Counted from the stretch's first letter, positions 14,615 to 24,297 are shown. The stretch is 64,000 nt of DNA from Acidobacteriota bacterium (GCA_030550025.1 JAUQQC010000006.1:1-64000), one strand, 5' to 3'. Made by a program: numbers and translations. The notes: generated by a model from the sequence alone, not told the origin.

Positions 14615-14644
14615 AATGTAGCAGAAATTCTCGGCCTCTGTCAA
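14615..14644 (-). promoter_or_regulatory. Promoter of the polyamine operon
   Basis: Minus-strand TTGACA (14644-14639), 18 nt, then TACATT (14620-14615) preceded by TTCTGC (extended -10). The transcription start is expected roughly 40 nt before speA. Confidence 0.65.
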
Positions 14645-14701
14645 AGCCTTTTTCGGAGGCCCCTTTTTTCAAGCAAGAGATTGCTCGTGAATGACTTAGG
14701 T

Positions 14702-15718
14702 CTACCTTCCCAGGGTGGTGACCACACTGCGGAAGACGCCGCTCGTTGACGTCCCGGCGAAAAGTATCCCGTTGTCCGGTTTCAGAGCGAGCGAAAGGAC
14801 GTTCGGGTCGGTCAGGCCTACGTTCACCTCCGTCCACGTCCGCCCTCCATCGGTCGAGCGGAAGACGCCTGCGCCATAGGTGGCTGCGAAGATGTGCCCC
14901 TGCTCGTTTGCGATCAAGGAGAGGACGAGGGCGTTGAATTGGAAGTAGCGGACCCAACTGCGCCCGAGCAGCCGATAGAGGTCGCCGTTGAACGTCCCGG
15001 CCAATACCTGGCCTTGTGGGGTCACTAGGAGCGCGGTTACGGGAACGTCATCCATTCCGGTGCTGATCTCCGTCCAGCTCGCCCCTTGATCCGTAGATCG
15101 GAAGACGCCGCCGCCGAAGGCCCCAAAGGGCCGGAGCGTCCCCGTCCCGGCATAGACATCGCCGTTGGGGGTTACGGCGAGTGAGAGCACGTAGGGATTT
15201 TTCAGCCCATTGCTCGCGCGCACCCAGGTTCGCCCACCATCGGTTGAGCGAAAGACCCCTCCCGGATTGTTCGGTAGGTTCCACGTCCCGGCGTAGAGGA
15301 TGCCATTGGCGCGATCCAGAGCCAGGGAGACGACATGTGGGTTGCGCAAGCCAGTGTTCACAGCCGTCCAGGTCTCGCCCCGATCGTCGGAGCGAAAGAC
15401 GCCGCTGCCCCCGGCCGAGAGGCTCCCTGTTCCGGCGAAGATTCGGCCATCCGGATCTATGACGAGGGAGCTGACGTAGGGATGGGTCAAACCCTGATTG
15501 GTTTGGGTCCATGTCGTGCCGTCATCTTCGGAGCGGAAGATGCCTCCGCCATCGGTGCCGGCGAAGATCAGGCCATCGGGGCTGATCGCGAGCGCTTGAA
15601 CGGGGTATCGAGCTGGGCCACCAGTCATCTGCCAGAACGTGTCTTGAGCCGAGAGCGCGCTAAGTGGAGCCAAAGTGATCGCAAGCGCACACCACGCGAG
15701 CGTGAGCAATCGTGTCAT
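14702..15718 (-). CDS. Second secreted BNR/Asp-box propeller protein
   Basis: 338 aa. AAGGAGGTG precedes the ATG at 15718; a signal peptide follows (MTRLLTLAWCALAITLAPLSALSAQ). About seven Asp-box blades (GVFRSTDGGRTW and variants) make a single propeller. It is clearly related to the 609-aa protein at 3881-5710, including the shared start of the mature region (FW.QT.G). It is encoded in the same direction as the TonB receptor, but each has its own promoter. No enzymatic residues are apparent. Confidence 0.87.
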   Translation of the reverse strand: MTRLLTLAWCALAITLAPLSALSAQDTFWQMTGGPARYPVQALAISPDGLIFAGTDGGGIFRSEDDGTTWTQTNQGLTHPYVSSLVIDPDGRIFAGTGSLSAGGSGVFRSDDRGETWTAVNTGLRNPHVVSLALDRANGILYAGTWNLPNNPGGVFRSTDGGRTWVRASNGLKNPYVLSLAVTPNGDVYAGTGTLRPFGAFGGGVFRSTDQGASWTEISTGMDDVPVTALLVTPQGQVLAGTFNGDLYRLLGRSWVRYFQFNALVLSLIANEQGHIFAATYGAGVFRSTDGGRTWTEVNVGLTDPNVLSLALKPDNGILFAGTSTSGVFRSVVTTLGR

Positions 15719-15770
15719 CGGGCACCTCCTTGGTCTAGCAAGTATTTCACGGCACCTCACGGTCTCCCAT

Positions 15771-15799
15771 GAGATACCGAAGTTCACTCGCGTTGTCAA
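15771..15799 (-). promoter_or_regulatory. Promoter of the second BNR gene
   Basis: Minus-strand TTGACA (15799-15794), 17 nt, TATCTC (15776-15771), about 50 nt before the start at 15718. Confidence 0.65.
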
Positions 15800-15822
15800 G
15801 CCGAAATTGACGAAATCGCTCT

Positions 15823-18800
15823 TTAAAAACTCACGCGCAGACCCAGCTGAAGGGCGCGAGGGCCGCCCGTGCCGAAGTACTGTCCGGCTTTTAGCGTGGG
15901 TTGGCCGAAGTGAAAGACGGCCGGGGGGAGGATTTCGCCGTTCGGTCCGAAATGGCCGGCATCGAGCATGGGCGTGAATCCGCCCAGGTTGGAGATATTG
16001 AAGAGGTTGAAGACTTCGACAAGTGCTTCCACGACGTAACGCTCGCGGAAGCGAAAGGCCTTCGCCACGCGCACATCATGCGAGTGGAAGGAATCGCCAA
16101 AAGTGAAACGGGGTGGGAGAACGAGCGGAGGGATGAGGGCTCCGTGCGCATCCTCGCGTCCGGCGAATTCGCGATTGAAGCGCTCGACGAGTTGTCGGAG
16201 TTCGGCGGGACTGGTTCCGCGGCCGAGGGTATTGATCGGCAATCCGGGCAGGACGTCGCCGAAAGTTCCATCGCCGTTGAGATCAATATTGCCGCGCACG
16301 CGCGCCGTAAGCGGTGGCGGGCTGGCGTAGGCGGCGATGAGCGAGGCACGTAGTCCCCATGGCAGATCCACAATGGCGCTGACCGTCAGCCGGTGCCGGG
16401 CATCGCGATCCAGTGGCCCGCGATGGGCGAACCAATCGGTCAGATCCTCGGTGGGGAAATAGCCGGTGAGACGGGAGAGCGCGTAAGAGACCGTGAATTG
16501 GTGCCGATGCGAGAGTTGCTTTTCGAGCTTCACCAGGAGCGCCACGTAGCGCTCGCGGCCGCTGCTTTGGTAGATGCTGATTGGCCCGTTCGAGCAGAAG
16601 GCCAGGGGGTCAGTCGCCTGTGCGCCCAGGCAACGCGGGATCACTGCGCCGCCGCGGGCTTCGGCGCGATTGTAGAGATTGCGATCGGTTTGAAAGAGCG
16701 TGTGCCGGCGCAGTCGCAGGACGACGTCTGCCGCCAGTTGCATCCGATGCGGCAACTGGCGCCTGATCCCCACGCTCGCGTGCTCGGCATAAGCGACTTC
16801 CAGATTGGGATCGAGCAGATCCGAACCCGTCTTGAAGAAATCCAATGCGGTCACGCCTGATCGTCCCAGCTCCCGAAGTTGGCGCTCGAGGTCGGGGATC
16901 TGTTGGGCGAGCACTTGAAGGAACTGCGCTCCGGTGAATTTCGTCGGGATCGAGGTGAATTGCAAAGGCGCGCCAAGTGGGGGATTGATCTGATTGAGCG
17001 GTGGCAGAAGCCCCGGAATCTGCGGGAACGCGAAGGGGTTGCGGAAGAACGAGCTGCTGAGCGGCACGCGTCCAGTGCCCAATGGCCCGATGATCCCTCG
17101 TTCGGTCAGGCGCGTGACGAACAGGATTGTGTCGTAGTAGAGGCCGGCACCACCGCGGAGGACCGTCCGGCCTCGCCCCCCAATGTCCCAAGCGAAGCCG
17201 AGGGCCGGTGCGAGATTATTTTTGTCCTTTCCCGGAGGATCGAGTCGCCCGACAAGGGGGGCGAGCAAAGCGGGCTTGGACAGGTCGTGATTGAGCAAAT
17301 TCGTCTCGTACTGGTAGGAGAGGCCGTAGGTGAGGGTGAGCGTGCGTCGGAGCGTCCATGCGTCTTGCCAGTAGATGCGGAAGCGATGATTGCGTCGGGC
17401 GCTTTGGGCGCGAAACGCCGGGGGTTGCGCGGGATCGCCCAGCCCGACGAACGCGACTGCGAGCGGCAGTTGGAAGATGTCCGCGAGCGTCGGCCTGATG
17501 TCCGATCGTGTGAACGCCAGCGGCATGGGGATCGTGAGCGCGCTGCGCACGGCCGGGGGCAGAGGGGTTTGCGCGACCAGTTGGTTGACCAGTCGCACGT
17601 TCCGTGGATCGTGCAGCACCACAAGCGCCGGCTCCAAAAACGCCCACTGCCCGCGCCCATTGAGGTATTCCCATTCTCCTCCCAGTTGCAGGCGATGACG
17701 TCCGCGCTGCCAATAGAGGTTGTCGCTCAACTGGAAGCGATCCACGAAGCGATCTTGAGGCGCGTTGAAGCTGTTGCCGAAGCGGATGTTGCTCCCGTCC
17801 ACGCGCACCTGCGGCCCACCAAGACCCAGGCATCCGAGCTGCGTGGGCGGACATTCTCGCGCCGTCGGGAGGCGATTGCGGTTCCGAATCCGGTGGTAGC
17901 TGAAGCGCAGATCGTTGAGGAGCGTGGAGCGCGGGACGCTCACCCACCCGATCTGCGCGTTCTCATCAGCATTGCGATTGACACGCCAGTTCGAGGGGAG
18001 CGTGTTCGCCTCGTCGGGAGCGAACGTGTGATTATCATCCCGACTGTAGCGGAGGAACATCGTGTGCCGATCATTCCAGCGAACGTCCGTGCGGACGGTC
18101 GCGACCCGGCCGTCGTAGGGGCTTCGGGCAACCGTGTCGAACAAGCGGAAGCCCTCCCAACCGGTGTGGACGATCGAGAGCGCGGCGTCCTGCGTCAGCC
18201 ATTCCACAGTCCCAAAGAGGAAGGCGCGATTTCGGCGAATCGGGCCGCTGAGTGAGCCGCCATATTGCGCGCGGCGAAAGAAGGGGTTCGGATTCTGCGG
18301 GTCGCGCGCGAGGACCGGATAAGCCGCCAGGTGGCGATCGCGATAGAAGAGGAAGCCACTGCCATGCCAGTCGTTGCTCCCCGAACGGGAGACGATGTTG
18401 ATGGCGCCGACCGAGGTGATGCCGGTCGAGAGATCGAAGTTGAAGGTGGAGATTTGAAACTCCTGGATCGTCTCGGTCGAGAAGTTTTGCGCGGCGCCTC
18501 CGGTGATGGGATCCACGATGTTGCCGCCGTCCACGGTGAGGCGCGTCAAGGCGGCTTGTGCGCCGCCGATGGAGACATTGAAGAGGTTATTTGCCTGCCC
18601 GGGGTTGGAGATCGTCACCGAGGTGCCCGGCTCCAGCATCGCCAACTGCAGGAAGTTTCGACCATTGAGGGGCAGGGCCTCGATCTTCTCGCGCGTGATG
18701 ACCCCATCAATCTTATAGCTGACGCGATCGAGCAACGACGGTTCGGCCGTGATCTCGATGACTTCGCTCTGAGAGCCGACGCGCAATGCGACATCGGCCG

Positions 18801-19107
18801 AGGTCGTCGTCCCGACGCGAACGAGAAGCCGCTGTACGGTCGGCGCAAATCCCGGAGCCTCGATCGTCAGCTCGTATTCGCCCGGCGAGAGATGGTCGAA
18901 GCGGTAGATCCCATCGTCGCGACTCTCGGTTCGCCGCGTCTCACCGGTGGCTCGGTTGACGAGCGTCACTACGGCATGGGGGACGACGTCTCCGCGCTCA
19001 TCGGTCACCAAACCTTGAACGGCACCCGTTGGCATCTGCCCCCATCCGCGAGTAAGGAGGCCCAGGAGCAGCAACATAAGCGCCCGCAGCACGCACCGAC
19101 ATCGCAT
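15823..19107 (-). CDS. Oar-like TonB-dependent outer-membrane receptor
   Basis: 1094 aa. GGAAAGAG lies just before the ATG at 19107 (MRCRCVLRALMLLLLGLL), which gives a signal peptide. A carboxypeptidase-regulatory-like beta sandwich (about 25-105, GAVQGLVTDERGDVVPHA) is followed by a plug domain (about 125-235, IEALPLNGRNFLQLAMLEPG) and a long beta barrel ending in the C-terminal Phe (LRVSF) recognised by the BAM machinery. Such receptors import large or poorly known substrates using TonB energy; they are heavily expanded in Acidobacteriota and Bacteroidota. The substrate is unknown. No tonB/exbBD is adjacent. Confidence 0.92.
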   Translation of the reverse strand: MRCRCVLRALMLLLLGLLTRGWGQMPTGAVQGLVTDERGDVVPHAVVTLVNRATGETRRTESRDDGIYRFDHLSPGEYELTIEAPGFAPTVQRLLVRVGTTTSADVALRVGSQSEVIEITAEPSLLDRVSYKIDGVITREKIEALPLNGRNFLQLAMLEPGTSVTISNPGQANNLFNVSIGGAQAALTRLTVDGGNIVDPITGGAAQNFSTETIQEFQISTFNFDLSTGITSVGAINIVSRSGSNDWHGSGFLFYRDRHLAAYPVLARDPQNPNPFFRRAQYGGSLSGPIRRNRAFLFGTVEWLTQDAALSIVHTGWEGFRLFDTVARSPYDGRVATVRTDVRWNDRHTMFLRYSRDDNHTFAPDEANTLPSNWRVNRNADENAQIGWVSVPRSTLLNDLRFSYHRIRNRNRLPTARECPPTQLGCLGLGGPQVRVDGSNIRFGNSFNAPQDRFVDRFQLSDNLYWQRGRHRLQLGGEWEYLNGRGQWAFLEPALVVLHDPRNVRLVNQLVAQTPLPPAVRSALTIPMPLAFTRSDIRPTLADIFQLPLAVAFVGLGDPAQPPAFRAQSARRNHRFRIYWQDAWTLRRTLTLTYGLSYQYETNLLNHDLSKPALLAPLVGRLDPPGKDKNNLAPALGFAWDIGGRGRTVLRGGAGLYYDTILFVTRLTERGIIGPLGTGRVPLSSSFFRNPFAFPQIPGLLPPLNQINPPLGAPLQFTSIPTKFTGAQFLQVLAQQIPDLERQLRELGRSGVTALDFFKTGSDLLDPNLEVAYAEHASVGIRRQLPHRMQLAADVVLRLRRHTLFQTDRNLYNRAEARGGAVIPRCLGAQATDPLAFCSNGPISIYQSSGRERYVALLVKLEKQLSHRHQFTVSYALSRLTGYFPTEDLTDWFAHRGPLDRDARHRLTVSAIVDLPWGLRASLIAAYASPPPLTARVRGNIDLNGDGTFGDVLPGLPINTLGRGTSPAELRQLVERFNREFAGREDAHGALIPPLVLPPRFTFGDSFHSHDVRVAKAFRFRERYVVEALVEVFNLFNISNLGGFTPMLDAGHFGPNGEILPPAVFHFGQPTLKAGQYFGTGGPRALQLGLRVSF

Positions 19108-19145
19108 AGTACTCTTTCCGCATGACCGGATGTTCACTGCCGAGC

Positions 19146-19174
19146 AGAGTAATGAGCCTCCGAGCCTTTGTCAA
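19146..19174 (-). promoter_or_regulatory. Promoter of the TonB-dependent receptor gene
   Basis: Minus-strand TTGACA (19174-19169), 17-nt spacer, TACTCT (19151-19146), about 40 nt before the start at 19107. Confidence 0.65.
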
Positions 19175-19278
19175 GCAAAAAGATATGCCGCCAGGCCCAC
19201 CTGCGATTCCTCCCATCAGTGGAACGCGAGCGCGCTCGGTGAGCATGGAACATCTCCGGAAGAAGTATCGTAAGGTGT

Positions 19279-19307
19279 TTGGCATGAAGACCACCGTCGC
19301 GTATAAT
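19279..19307 (+). promoter_or_regulatory. Promoter of the ABC efflux operon
   Basis: TTGGCA (19279-19284), 17 nt, TATAAT (19302-19307). It leaves an untranslated leader of about 155 nt before the first gene at 19470. Confidence 0.75.
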
Positions 19308-19414
19308 CACAAAGAAGCATGGGCGCTCTATGGGGAGCCGAAGATCGGCGGTGTCTCTAGAGAGCTTGCCGTTGAGGTGGACGCGGGATCGGCATCGAGC
19401 GGGATGTCCATGGT

Positions 19415-19435
19415 GCTCGGCCACGGTTGCCGAGC
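19415..19435 (+). other. Hairpin in the leader of the efflux operon
   Basis: GCTCGGC (19415-19421) and GCCGAGC (19429-19435) form a seven-bp stem with a seven-base loop inside the 155-nt leader. A short ATG frame of 13 codons starts at 19319. Otherwise 19108-19469 holds only the two opposed promoters. Confidence 0.45.
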
Positions 19436-19469
19436 GATTTGCTTTCCAGAGGCATAGGGCTTTTGGAAG

Positions 19470-20828
19470 ATGAGAGACCAACCGCCACTCATCAGAGAGG
19501 AGGATGTGCGTGCCCTTCGGATCGATCGAGAGCGAGAGGGGGCATCGCGTCCTCGGCATCGGGCGTGGATTTGGGGGGGAATGGGGGCGATCTTAGCGCT
19601 CGGGCTTGGGGGATTCGCTCTCATGCGGTGGAAGGCGGGGCGCGGTGTCGAGGCGGTGGTCGTTACGGAGGCTGTGCGTCGGGATGGTGGGGGAGAGCGC
19701 GCGGTCCTCACGGCCGGGGGGTATGTCATCGCGCGCCAACGGGTCGAGGTCGGATCGAAGATCACCGGGCGCGTGATCGCCTTGCTGGTGAAGGAGGGGG
19801 ACTTCGTCCGCCAGGGGCAGATCATCGCGCGGCTTGAGGATTCGGAGATCCGCGCCGAGCTGCATCGAGCAGAAGCCTCTTTGGTGGCGGCGCAAGTCCG
19901 CTTGGCGGAATTGGAGGCGGGATCTCGTCCACAGGAGATCGAGCGGGCGCGGGCGGAAGTCGAGCGCGCGGAGGCCGAGCTGCGAAATGCCGAGCTGAAC
20001 TGGCACCGGCTTCAGCAGCTGGCCGAGCGCGGCGTCGTCGAACGACAAGCCCTCGATGATGCTCGCGCGCGATACGAGATGGCGCGCGCCGCTCACCGCG
20101 CGGCGTGGGAGAATTACGAACTCGTGCGGATTGGGCCGCGCTCGGAGCAGATCGCGCTCGCGCGTGCGGAAGTCCAACAGGCGGAAGCCGCCGTGCGCCT
20201 CTGGCGCGCGCAGCTTGAGCAGACGCTCATCCGGGCTCCCATCAGCGGAACCGTCCTCGATCGGTACGTGGACGTGGGGGAGATGGTGACCATCGGCTTC
20301 ACCTCAGATCGGGGAGCGAAGCAGGCGCTTGTGTCCCTGGCCGATTTGAAGGATTTGCAGATCGAGCTGGATGTGAGCGAGGCCGATATCGCTCGCGTGG
20401 AGATCGGGCAGCCCGCGCAGATCGTCCCCGATGCCTATCCTCAGCGCCGGTATCGTGGCGTCGTCGAATACATCGCTCCGATCGCTGACCGACAGAAGGC
20501 GACGATCACGGTGAAGGTGAAGGTGCTGGATCCCGATGAGCAGTTGCGGCCGGACATGAGCGTGAAAGTCACGTTCCTCCAAAAGGGGGCGAATTCGCAT
20601 GCGGCGCGATCGGTCGTTCTCGTGCCCCGAAGTGCCCTCATCGCACGGGATGGACGTTCGCTCGTCTTCGTGATCCGCGAGGGGCGAGTCGCTGCGCAGC
20701 CGGTCACCGTAGGCGAGGAGGAGGGCGGATACATCGAGGTCCTCAGCGGCCTACGCGGTGGCGAGCGAGTGATCGCCCGCGGTTGGGAGAAGCTCAAGGA
20801 GGGGGATCGCGTCAACGTTCGTCCGTGA
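19470..20828 (+). CDS. Periplasmic adaptor (membrane fusion) protein of an ABC efflux system
   Basis: 452 aa HlyD/MacA-like protein. A single inner-membrane helix (about 32-52) is followed by a lipoyl half (GYVIARQRVEVGSKITGRV), a long Glu/Arg/Ala-rich coiled-coil hairpin (about 125-245), the second lipoyl half (RAPISGTVLDRYVDVGE) and beta-barrel and proximal domains to the C-terminus. It links the ABC permeases to an outer-membrane channel. It is the first gene of a four-gene operon with an ATPase and two FtsX-type permeases. The start has only a weak ribosome site; a GTG at 19506 after GAGAGGAGG is an alternative. Confidence 0.92.
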   Translation: MRDQPPLIREEDVRALRIDREREGASRPRHRAWIWGGMGAILALGLGGFALMRWKAGRGVEAVVVTEAVRRDGGGERAVLTAGGYVIARQRVEVGSKITGRVIALLVKEGDFVRQGQIIARLEDSEIRAELHRAEASLVAAQVRLAELEAGSRPQEIERARAEVERAEAELRNAELNWHRLQQLAERGVVERQALDDARARYEMARAAHRAAWENYELVRIGPRSEQIALARAEVQQAEAAVRLWRAQLEQTLIRAPISGTVLDRYVDVGEMVTIGFTSDRGAKQALVSLADLKDLQIELDVSEADIARVEIGQPAQIVPDAYPQRRYRGVVEYIAPIADRQKATITVKVKVLDPDEQLRPDMSVKVTFLQKGANSHAARSVVLVPRSALIARDGRSLVFVIREGRVAAQPVTVGEEEGGYIEVLSGLRGGERVIARGWEKLKEGDRVNVRP

Positions 20829-20861
20829 CTGGAAGGATCGAGTCGTTTTCGGGAGGCGGCG

Positions 20862-21566
20862 ATGGGCGAGGTGATCGTTCGGCTTGAGGGCGTCACGAAA
20901 GTTTTCCGCCGGGATCATGTGGAGATCCCAGCGCTCCAAGACATCACGTTGGAGGTCGAAGCGGGGACTTTCCTCGCGCTCATGGGGCCATCCGGTTCCG
21001 GCAAGACGACGCTGCTCAATCTCATCGCCGGGTTCGACCGACCGACCTCGGGGACCGTGCGCGTAGGGGGGCTTGAGGTGCCTCGGATGAGCGAGGACGA
21101 GCTGTCGGCGTGGCGCAATCGGCATATTGGCTTCGTCTTCCAGACGTTCAATCTCATCCCCGTCCTCACGGCGTTTGAGAACGTGGAGTTGCCGCTTTTG
21201 CTGACGAAGCTCTCTCGGCGGGAGCGGCGCGAGCATGTCCGGACGGCCTTGAGGCTCGTGGGCTTGGCGGACCGTGCCGATCACTATCCGCGGCAGCTTT
21301 CGGGTGGAGAGGAGCAACGTGTGGCCATCGCGCGGGCGATCGTGACTGATCCGACGCTCATTCTCGCCGATGAGCCGACGGGGAATCTCGATGCGCATTC
21401 GGCCGAGAACGTGCTCGCCCTGCTTCGGGAACTGAACGAGCAGCTTCAGAAGACCATCTTGCTCGTCACGCACGATGCGCGAGCGGCGCGCTATGCGAAG
21501 GTCGTTCGGCGCCTGGAGAAGGGCATTTTGCTCCCGCCGGATGCGGATCGGGAAGCGCACAAGTGA
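20862..21566 (+). CDS. ABC transporter ATPase, MacB/LolD type
   Basis: 234 aa. Walker A is GPSGSGKTT, the signature is LSGGEEQR, and Walker B is [12 protein letters not shown], with a His switch in VTHDA. Ends after the His switch as in the LolD/MacB family. GGGAGGCG precedes the ATG. It powers the two permeases directly downstream; with the adaptor upstream this resembles a split MacAB system exporting a lipid, peptide or drug. Confidence 0.95.
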   Translation: MGEVIVRLEGVTKVFRRDHVEIPALQDITLEVEAGTFLALMGPSGSGKTTLLNLIAGFDRPTSGTVRVGGLEVPRMSEDELSAWRNRHIGFVFQTFNLIPVLTAFENVELPLLLTKLSRRERREHVRTALRLVGLADRADHYPRQLSGGEEQRVAIARAIVTDPTLILADEPTGNLDAHSAENVLALLRELNEQLQKTILLVTHDARAARYAKVVRRLEKGILLPPDADREAHK

Positions 21567-21576
21567 GGGGATCGGG

Positions 21577-22734
21577 ATGGGGTACGGTCGCTTCATCTGG
21601 AAGAACGGGATGCGCCATCGTCGGCGCGCTCTGCTCACAATTGGGAGCGTCGCGCTCGCGATCTTCGCGATGTTGACGCTTGTCGGCTTCGTTCAGGAGA
21701 TCGATCGCAATCTCGAAGAGGCGAGCCCTTTGCGCGTGATCACCCGTCATGCCGTCTCGCTGACGAACTTGCTGCCGGCCCGCCACCGCGCGCTCATCGA
21801 GCAGGTCCCTGGAGTCGTCGCCGTCACTCCGCTGACGTGGTTCGGCGGCATTTATCGCGATCGCGCTCAGACGGACTTCGCGCAATTCGCTTGCGATCCG
21901 CAGACGTTTTTCGACGTCTACACGGACATTCGGATCTCGCCCGCGCAGAAGCAGGCGTTTCAGCAAGATCGTCGAGGGCTCCTCGTCGGTCGGCGTAAGG
22001 CGGAGAAGCATGGGTGGAAGCTCGGCGATCGGATCACGCTCAAGGGGGTCATCTTCCCCGTGGATCTGGAGCTGACGGTGCGCGGCATCTTCGAGGGCAC
22101 GGCGAATCAAGAGGGCGCGGTCTACTTCCATCACGCCTATCTGGAAGAGGGCGTGAAGCGCGCCTGGGGGCTTGAGGGCTTCGCCGGGACCTATTGGATC
22201 CGCGTGGATTCGGCGGACTCCGTCCCGCGAGTGAGCGGGGCCATAGATGCGCTTTTCCAGAACACGGACGCGCCGACCCGGACGGAGACGGAGCAGGCGT
22301 TCACCCTCATCTTCATCTCGATGTTGGGGAACGTGAAGCTCTTGGTGGCGACAATCAGCGCCGTCATCCTGGCTACACTTTTGCTGGTGACGGGCAATAC
22401 GATCGCGATGTCCGTGCGCGAGCGGACGCATGAGATCGCCGTGCTGAAGGCTTTGGGGTTTCGACGTCGCGCGATCTTCGGGTTACTCACGGCCGAGGGA
22501 ATGCTTTTGACGTTCGTGGGGGGAGCGATTGGGGGGCTGGGGGCGCGCCTGATATGGGCTTCCGTGGATCTGGCGACATTCTCGCAGGGATTCTTCCAAC
22601 AGATGGTGCTTTCGTGGACGACGCTCGTGGCGGGGATGGCAGCCGCGATCCTGGTCGGGGGGATCGCAGCGGGAATTCCTGCCGCTCTCGCTGCGCGAAA
22701 GAGCGTCATCGAGGGGTTGCGCTTCGTGGGGTGA
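21577..22734 (+). CDS. FtsX/MacB-type ABC permease 1
   Basis: 385 aa. The open frame extends upstream inside the ATPase gene, but the ATG at 21577 gives the family start (MGYGRFIWKNGMRHRRRALLTIG). One N-terminal membrane helix, a MacB periplasmic core domain (about 45-250), then three C-terminal helices, with the typical EIAVLKALGFRRRAI coupling loop. It ends by overlapping the second permease with GTGA. Confidence 0.92.
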   Translation: MGYGRFIWKNGMRHRRRALLTIGSVALAIFAMLTLVGFVQEIDRNLEEASPLRVITRHAVSLTNLLPARHRALIEQVPGVVAVTPLTWFGGIYRDRAQTDFAQFACDPQTFFDVYTDIRISPAQKQAFQQDRRGLLVGRRKAEKHGWKLGDRITLKGVIFPVDLELTVRGIFEGTANQEGAVYFHHAYLEEGVKRAWGLEGFAGTYWIRVDSADSVPRVSGAIDALFQNTDAPTRTETEQAFTLIFISMLGNVKLLVATISAVILATLLLVTGNTIAMSVRERTHEIAVLKALGFRRRAIFGLLTAEGMLLTFVGGAIGGLGARLIWASVDLATFSQGFFQQMVLSWTTLVAGMAAAILVGGIAAGIPAALAARKSVIEGLRFVG

Positions 22735-23897
22735 AGGGCGTGTTGCTGAAATACAATGTGCGCAGTTTGCTCGTGCGGAGGGGAAGCACGGCGTTGACCG
22801 TATTGGGGATCGCGCTGACGACGGCGATCTTCGTCGGCGTCATGGCGTTGGCGGAAGGCTTGGAGATGGCCCTTGGGACGACGGGAGAGCCCTTGCACGT
22901 GCTCGTCCGTCGGCGCGGATCGGATTCGGAGCTGACGAGTTTCATTCCGCGCGATGTCTGGCCGATCATTCGGTACCTGCCAGGCATCGAACGGGATTCC
23001 CGCGGGGAGCCGCTGGCCTCGGCGGAACTCGTCGTCGTCATCAATTTGCCCAGGCGCGGTGAGGCGCAGGGGGTGAACGTGACCGTGCGCGGTCTCTCCC
23101 CGGAGAGCCTGGCGCTGCGGCCGCGCGCGCGAATCGTCGAGGGGCGGATGTTTCGTCCCGGGCTGCGCGAAGTTGTTGTCGCGCGCCGTCTCTCGGAGCG
23201 CTTTCAAAATTTGCGGTTGGGCGACGAGGTGCGATTTGGCAAAGGCGCGTGGCGCGTGGTGGGCCTGTTCGAGGTGGGGAATACGGCTTTCGATTCCGAG
23301 ATCTGGGCCGATGTGAGCCAGTTGGCGGACGCGTATAACCGGCCCGGCTATTCCTCTTTCCTCTTGAAAGCCACAAGTGACGTGGCGTTGAGGGCGTTGT
23401 GCGAACGAATCGAACAAGAGCGGCGTTATCCCTTGCTCGCGCAATCGGAGATCGAGTATTACCGGGAGCAAACGCGCGTTGCCGGGCCGATCCGCGCCTT
23501 GGGGATGTTCCTCGTTCTCGTGCTGGGGATCGGGACGGGCTTTGCGGCGATGAATACGATGGATGCGGCCGTCACGTCCAGGGCGCGCGAGATCGCCACG
23601 CTTCGCGCGCTCGGATTTCGCCGGCGGCAGATCGGGCGCGCCTTTCTCGTCGAGTCGGCGCTGCTGGGACTGGCCGGAGGGGTGATCGGAAGCGCGCTCG
23701 CGCTCCCCTTGCATGGGCTCACGACGGGGACGGCCAATTGGGAGACGTTCAGCGAAATCATCTTCGCCTTCCGCGTGACGCCAGGGCTGATGCTCACCGG
23801 CATCGCGTTCGCCGTGCTGGTAGCAACGTTCGGGGGATTGCTTCCGGCGCGGCAAGCGGCGCGACAGGCGCCTGCGCTCGTATTGCGGGGATTATGA
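22731..23897 (+). CDS. FtsX/MacB-type ABC permease 2
   Basis: 388 aa with the same four-helix topology as its neighbour: N-terminal helix after LLKYNVRSLLVRRG, a periplasmic domain and three C-terminal helices with EIATLRALGFRRRQI. Start taken as the GTG at 22731 overlapping the previous stop; a GTG at 22740 is also possible. The two permeases are diverged copies and probably form a heterodimer. Confidence 0.9.
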   Translation: MKGVLLKYNVRSLLVRRGSTALTVLGIALTTAIFVGVMALAEGLEMALGTTGEPLHVLVRRRGSDSELTSFIPRDVWPIIRYLPGIERDSRGEPLASAELVVVINLPRRGEAQGVNVTVRGLSPESLALRPRARIVEGRMFRPGLREVVVARRLSERFQNLRLGDEVRFGKGAWRVVGLFEVGNTAFDSEIWADVSQLADAYNRPGYSSFLLKATSDVALRALCERIEQERRYPLLAQSEIEYYREQTRVAGPIRALGMFLVLVLGIGTGFAAMNTMDAAVTSRAREIATLRALGFRRRQIGRAFLVESALLGLAGGVIGSALALPLHGLTTGTANWETFSEIIFAFRVTPGLMLTGIAFAVLVATFGGLLPARQAARQAPALVLRGL

Positions 23898-23925
23898 GCC
23901 TTACGGTTGAGCGATGGCGTCTCCC

Positions 23926-23955
23926 TTGTCATTGCTCCTGACTCCGGGCTATGCT
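23926..23955 (+). promoter_or_regulatory. Promoter of the cupin gene
   Basis: TTGTCA (23926-23931), 18 nt, TATGCT (23950-23955), about 40 nt upstream of the start at 23995. Confidence 0.5.
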
Positions 23956-23994
23956 TTCGACCCATCTCACCGACGAAACGCCGACTAAGGGCCT

Positions 23995-24297
23995 ATGCAT
24001 ATTGAGCGCGGAAAATGGTCTGGGAGGGATCGCGAAGAGATCGCCCGGGATTGGGCAGCGCGCGGCTTCTCGTGCGAGGTGTGGGTGGATCCTCCCGATC
24101 AACGGTGGGAGGATTTCGTGCACGGCGTGGATGAGTTAGTCACGCCGCTGGATGCTCCGCTGGAGGTGGAGTGGGAAGGCGAGGTCGCGCAACTTGAGCC
24201 CGGAGATGAATGGTTCATCCCTCGCTGGACGCGCCATTCGGTACGGAATACGAGCGGGCGAACGGTTCGATGGCTCTACGGGTACAAACGCCCGTAA
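23995..24297 (+). CDS. Small single-domain cupin
   Basis: 100 aa beta-barrel protein. The C-terminal cupin motif is clear (LEPGDEWFIPRWTRHSVRN), with His in RHSV and the Glu in GDEW as candidate metal ligands; the first motif is degenerate (PLDAPLEVEWEGE), lacking the usual HxH. It may bind a small molecule or metal, but no reaction can be assigned. It has its own promoter and no obvious partner gene. Confidence 0.75.
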   Translation: MHIERGKWSGRDREEIARDWAARGFSCEVWVDPPDQRWEDFVHGVDELVTPLDAPLEVEWEGEVAQLEPGDEWFIPRWTRHSVRNTSGRTVRWLYGYKRP

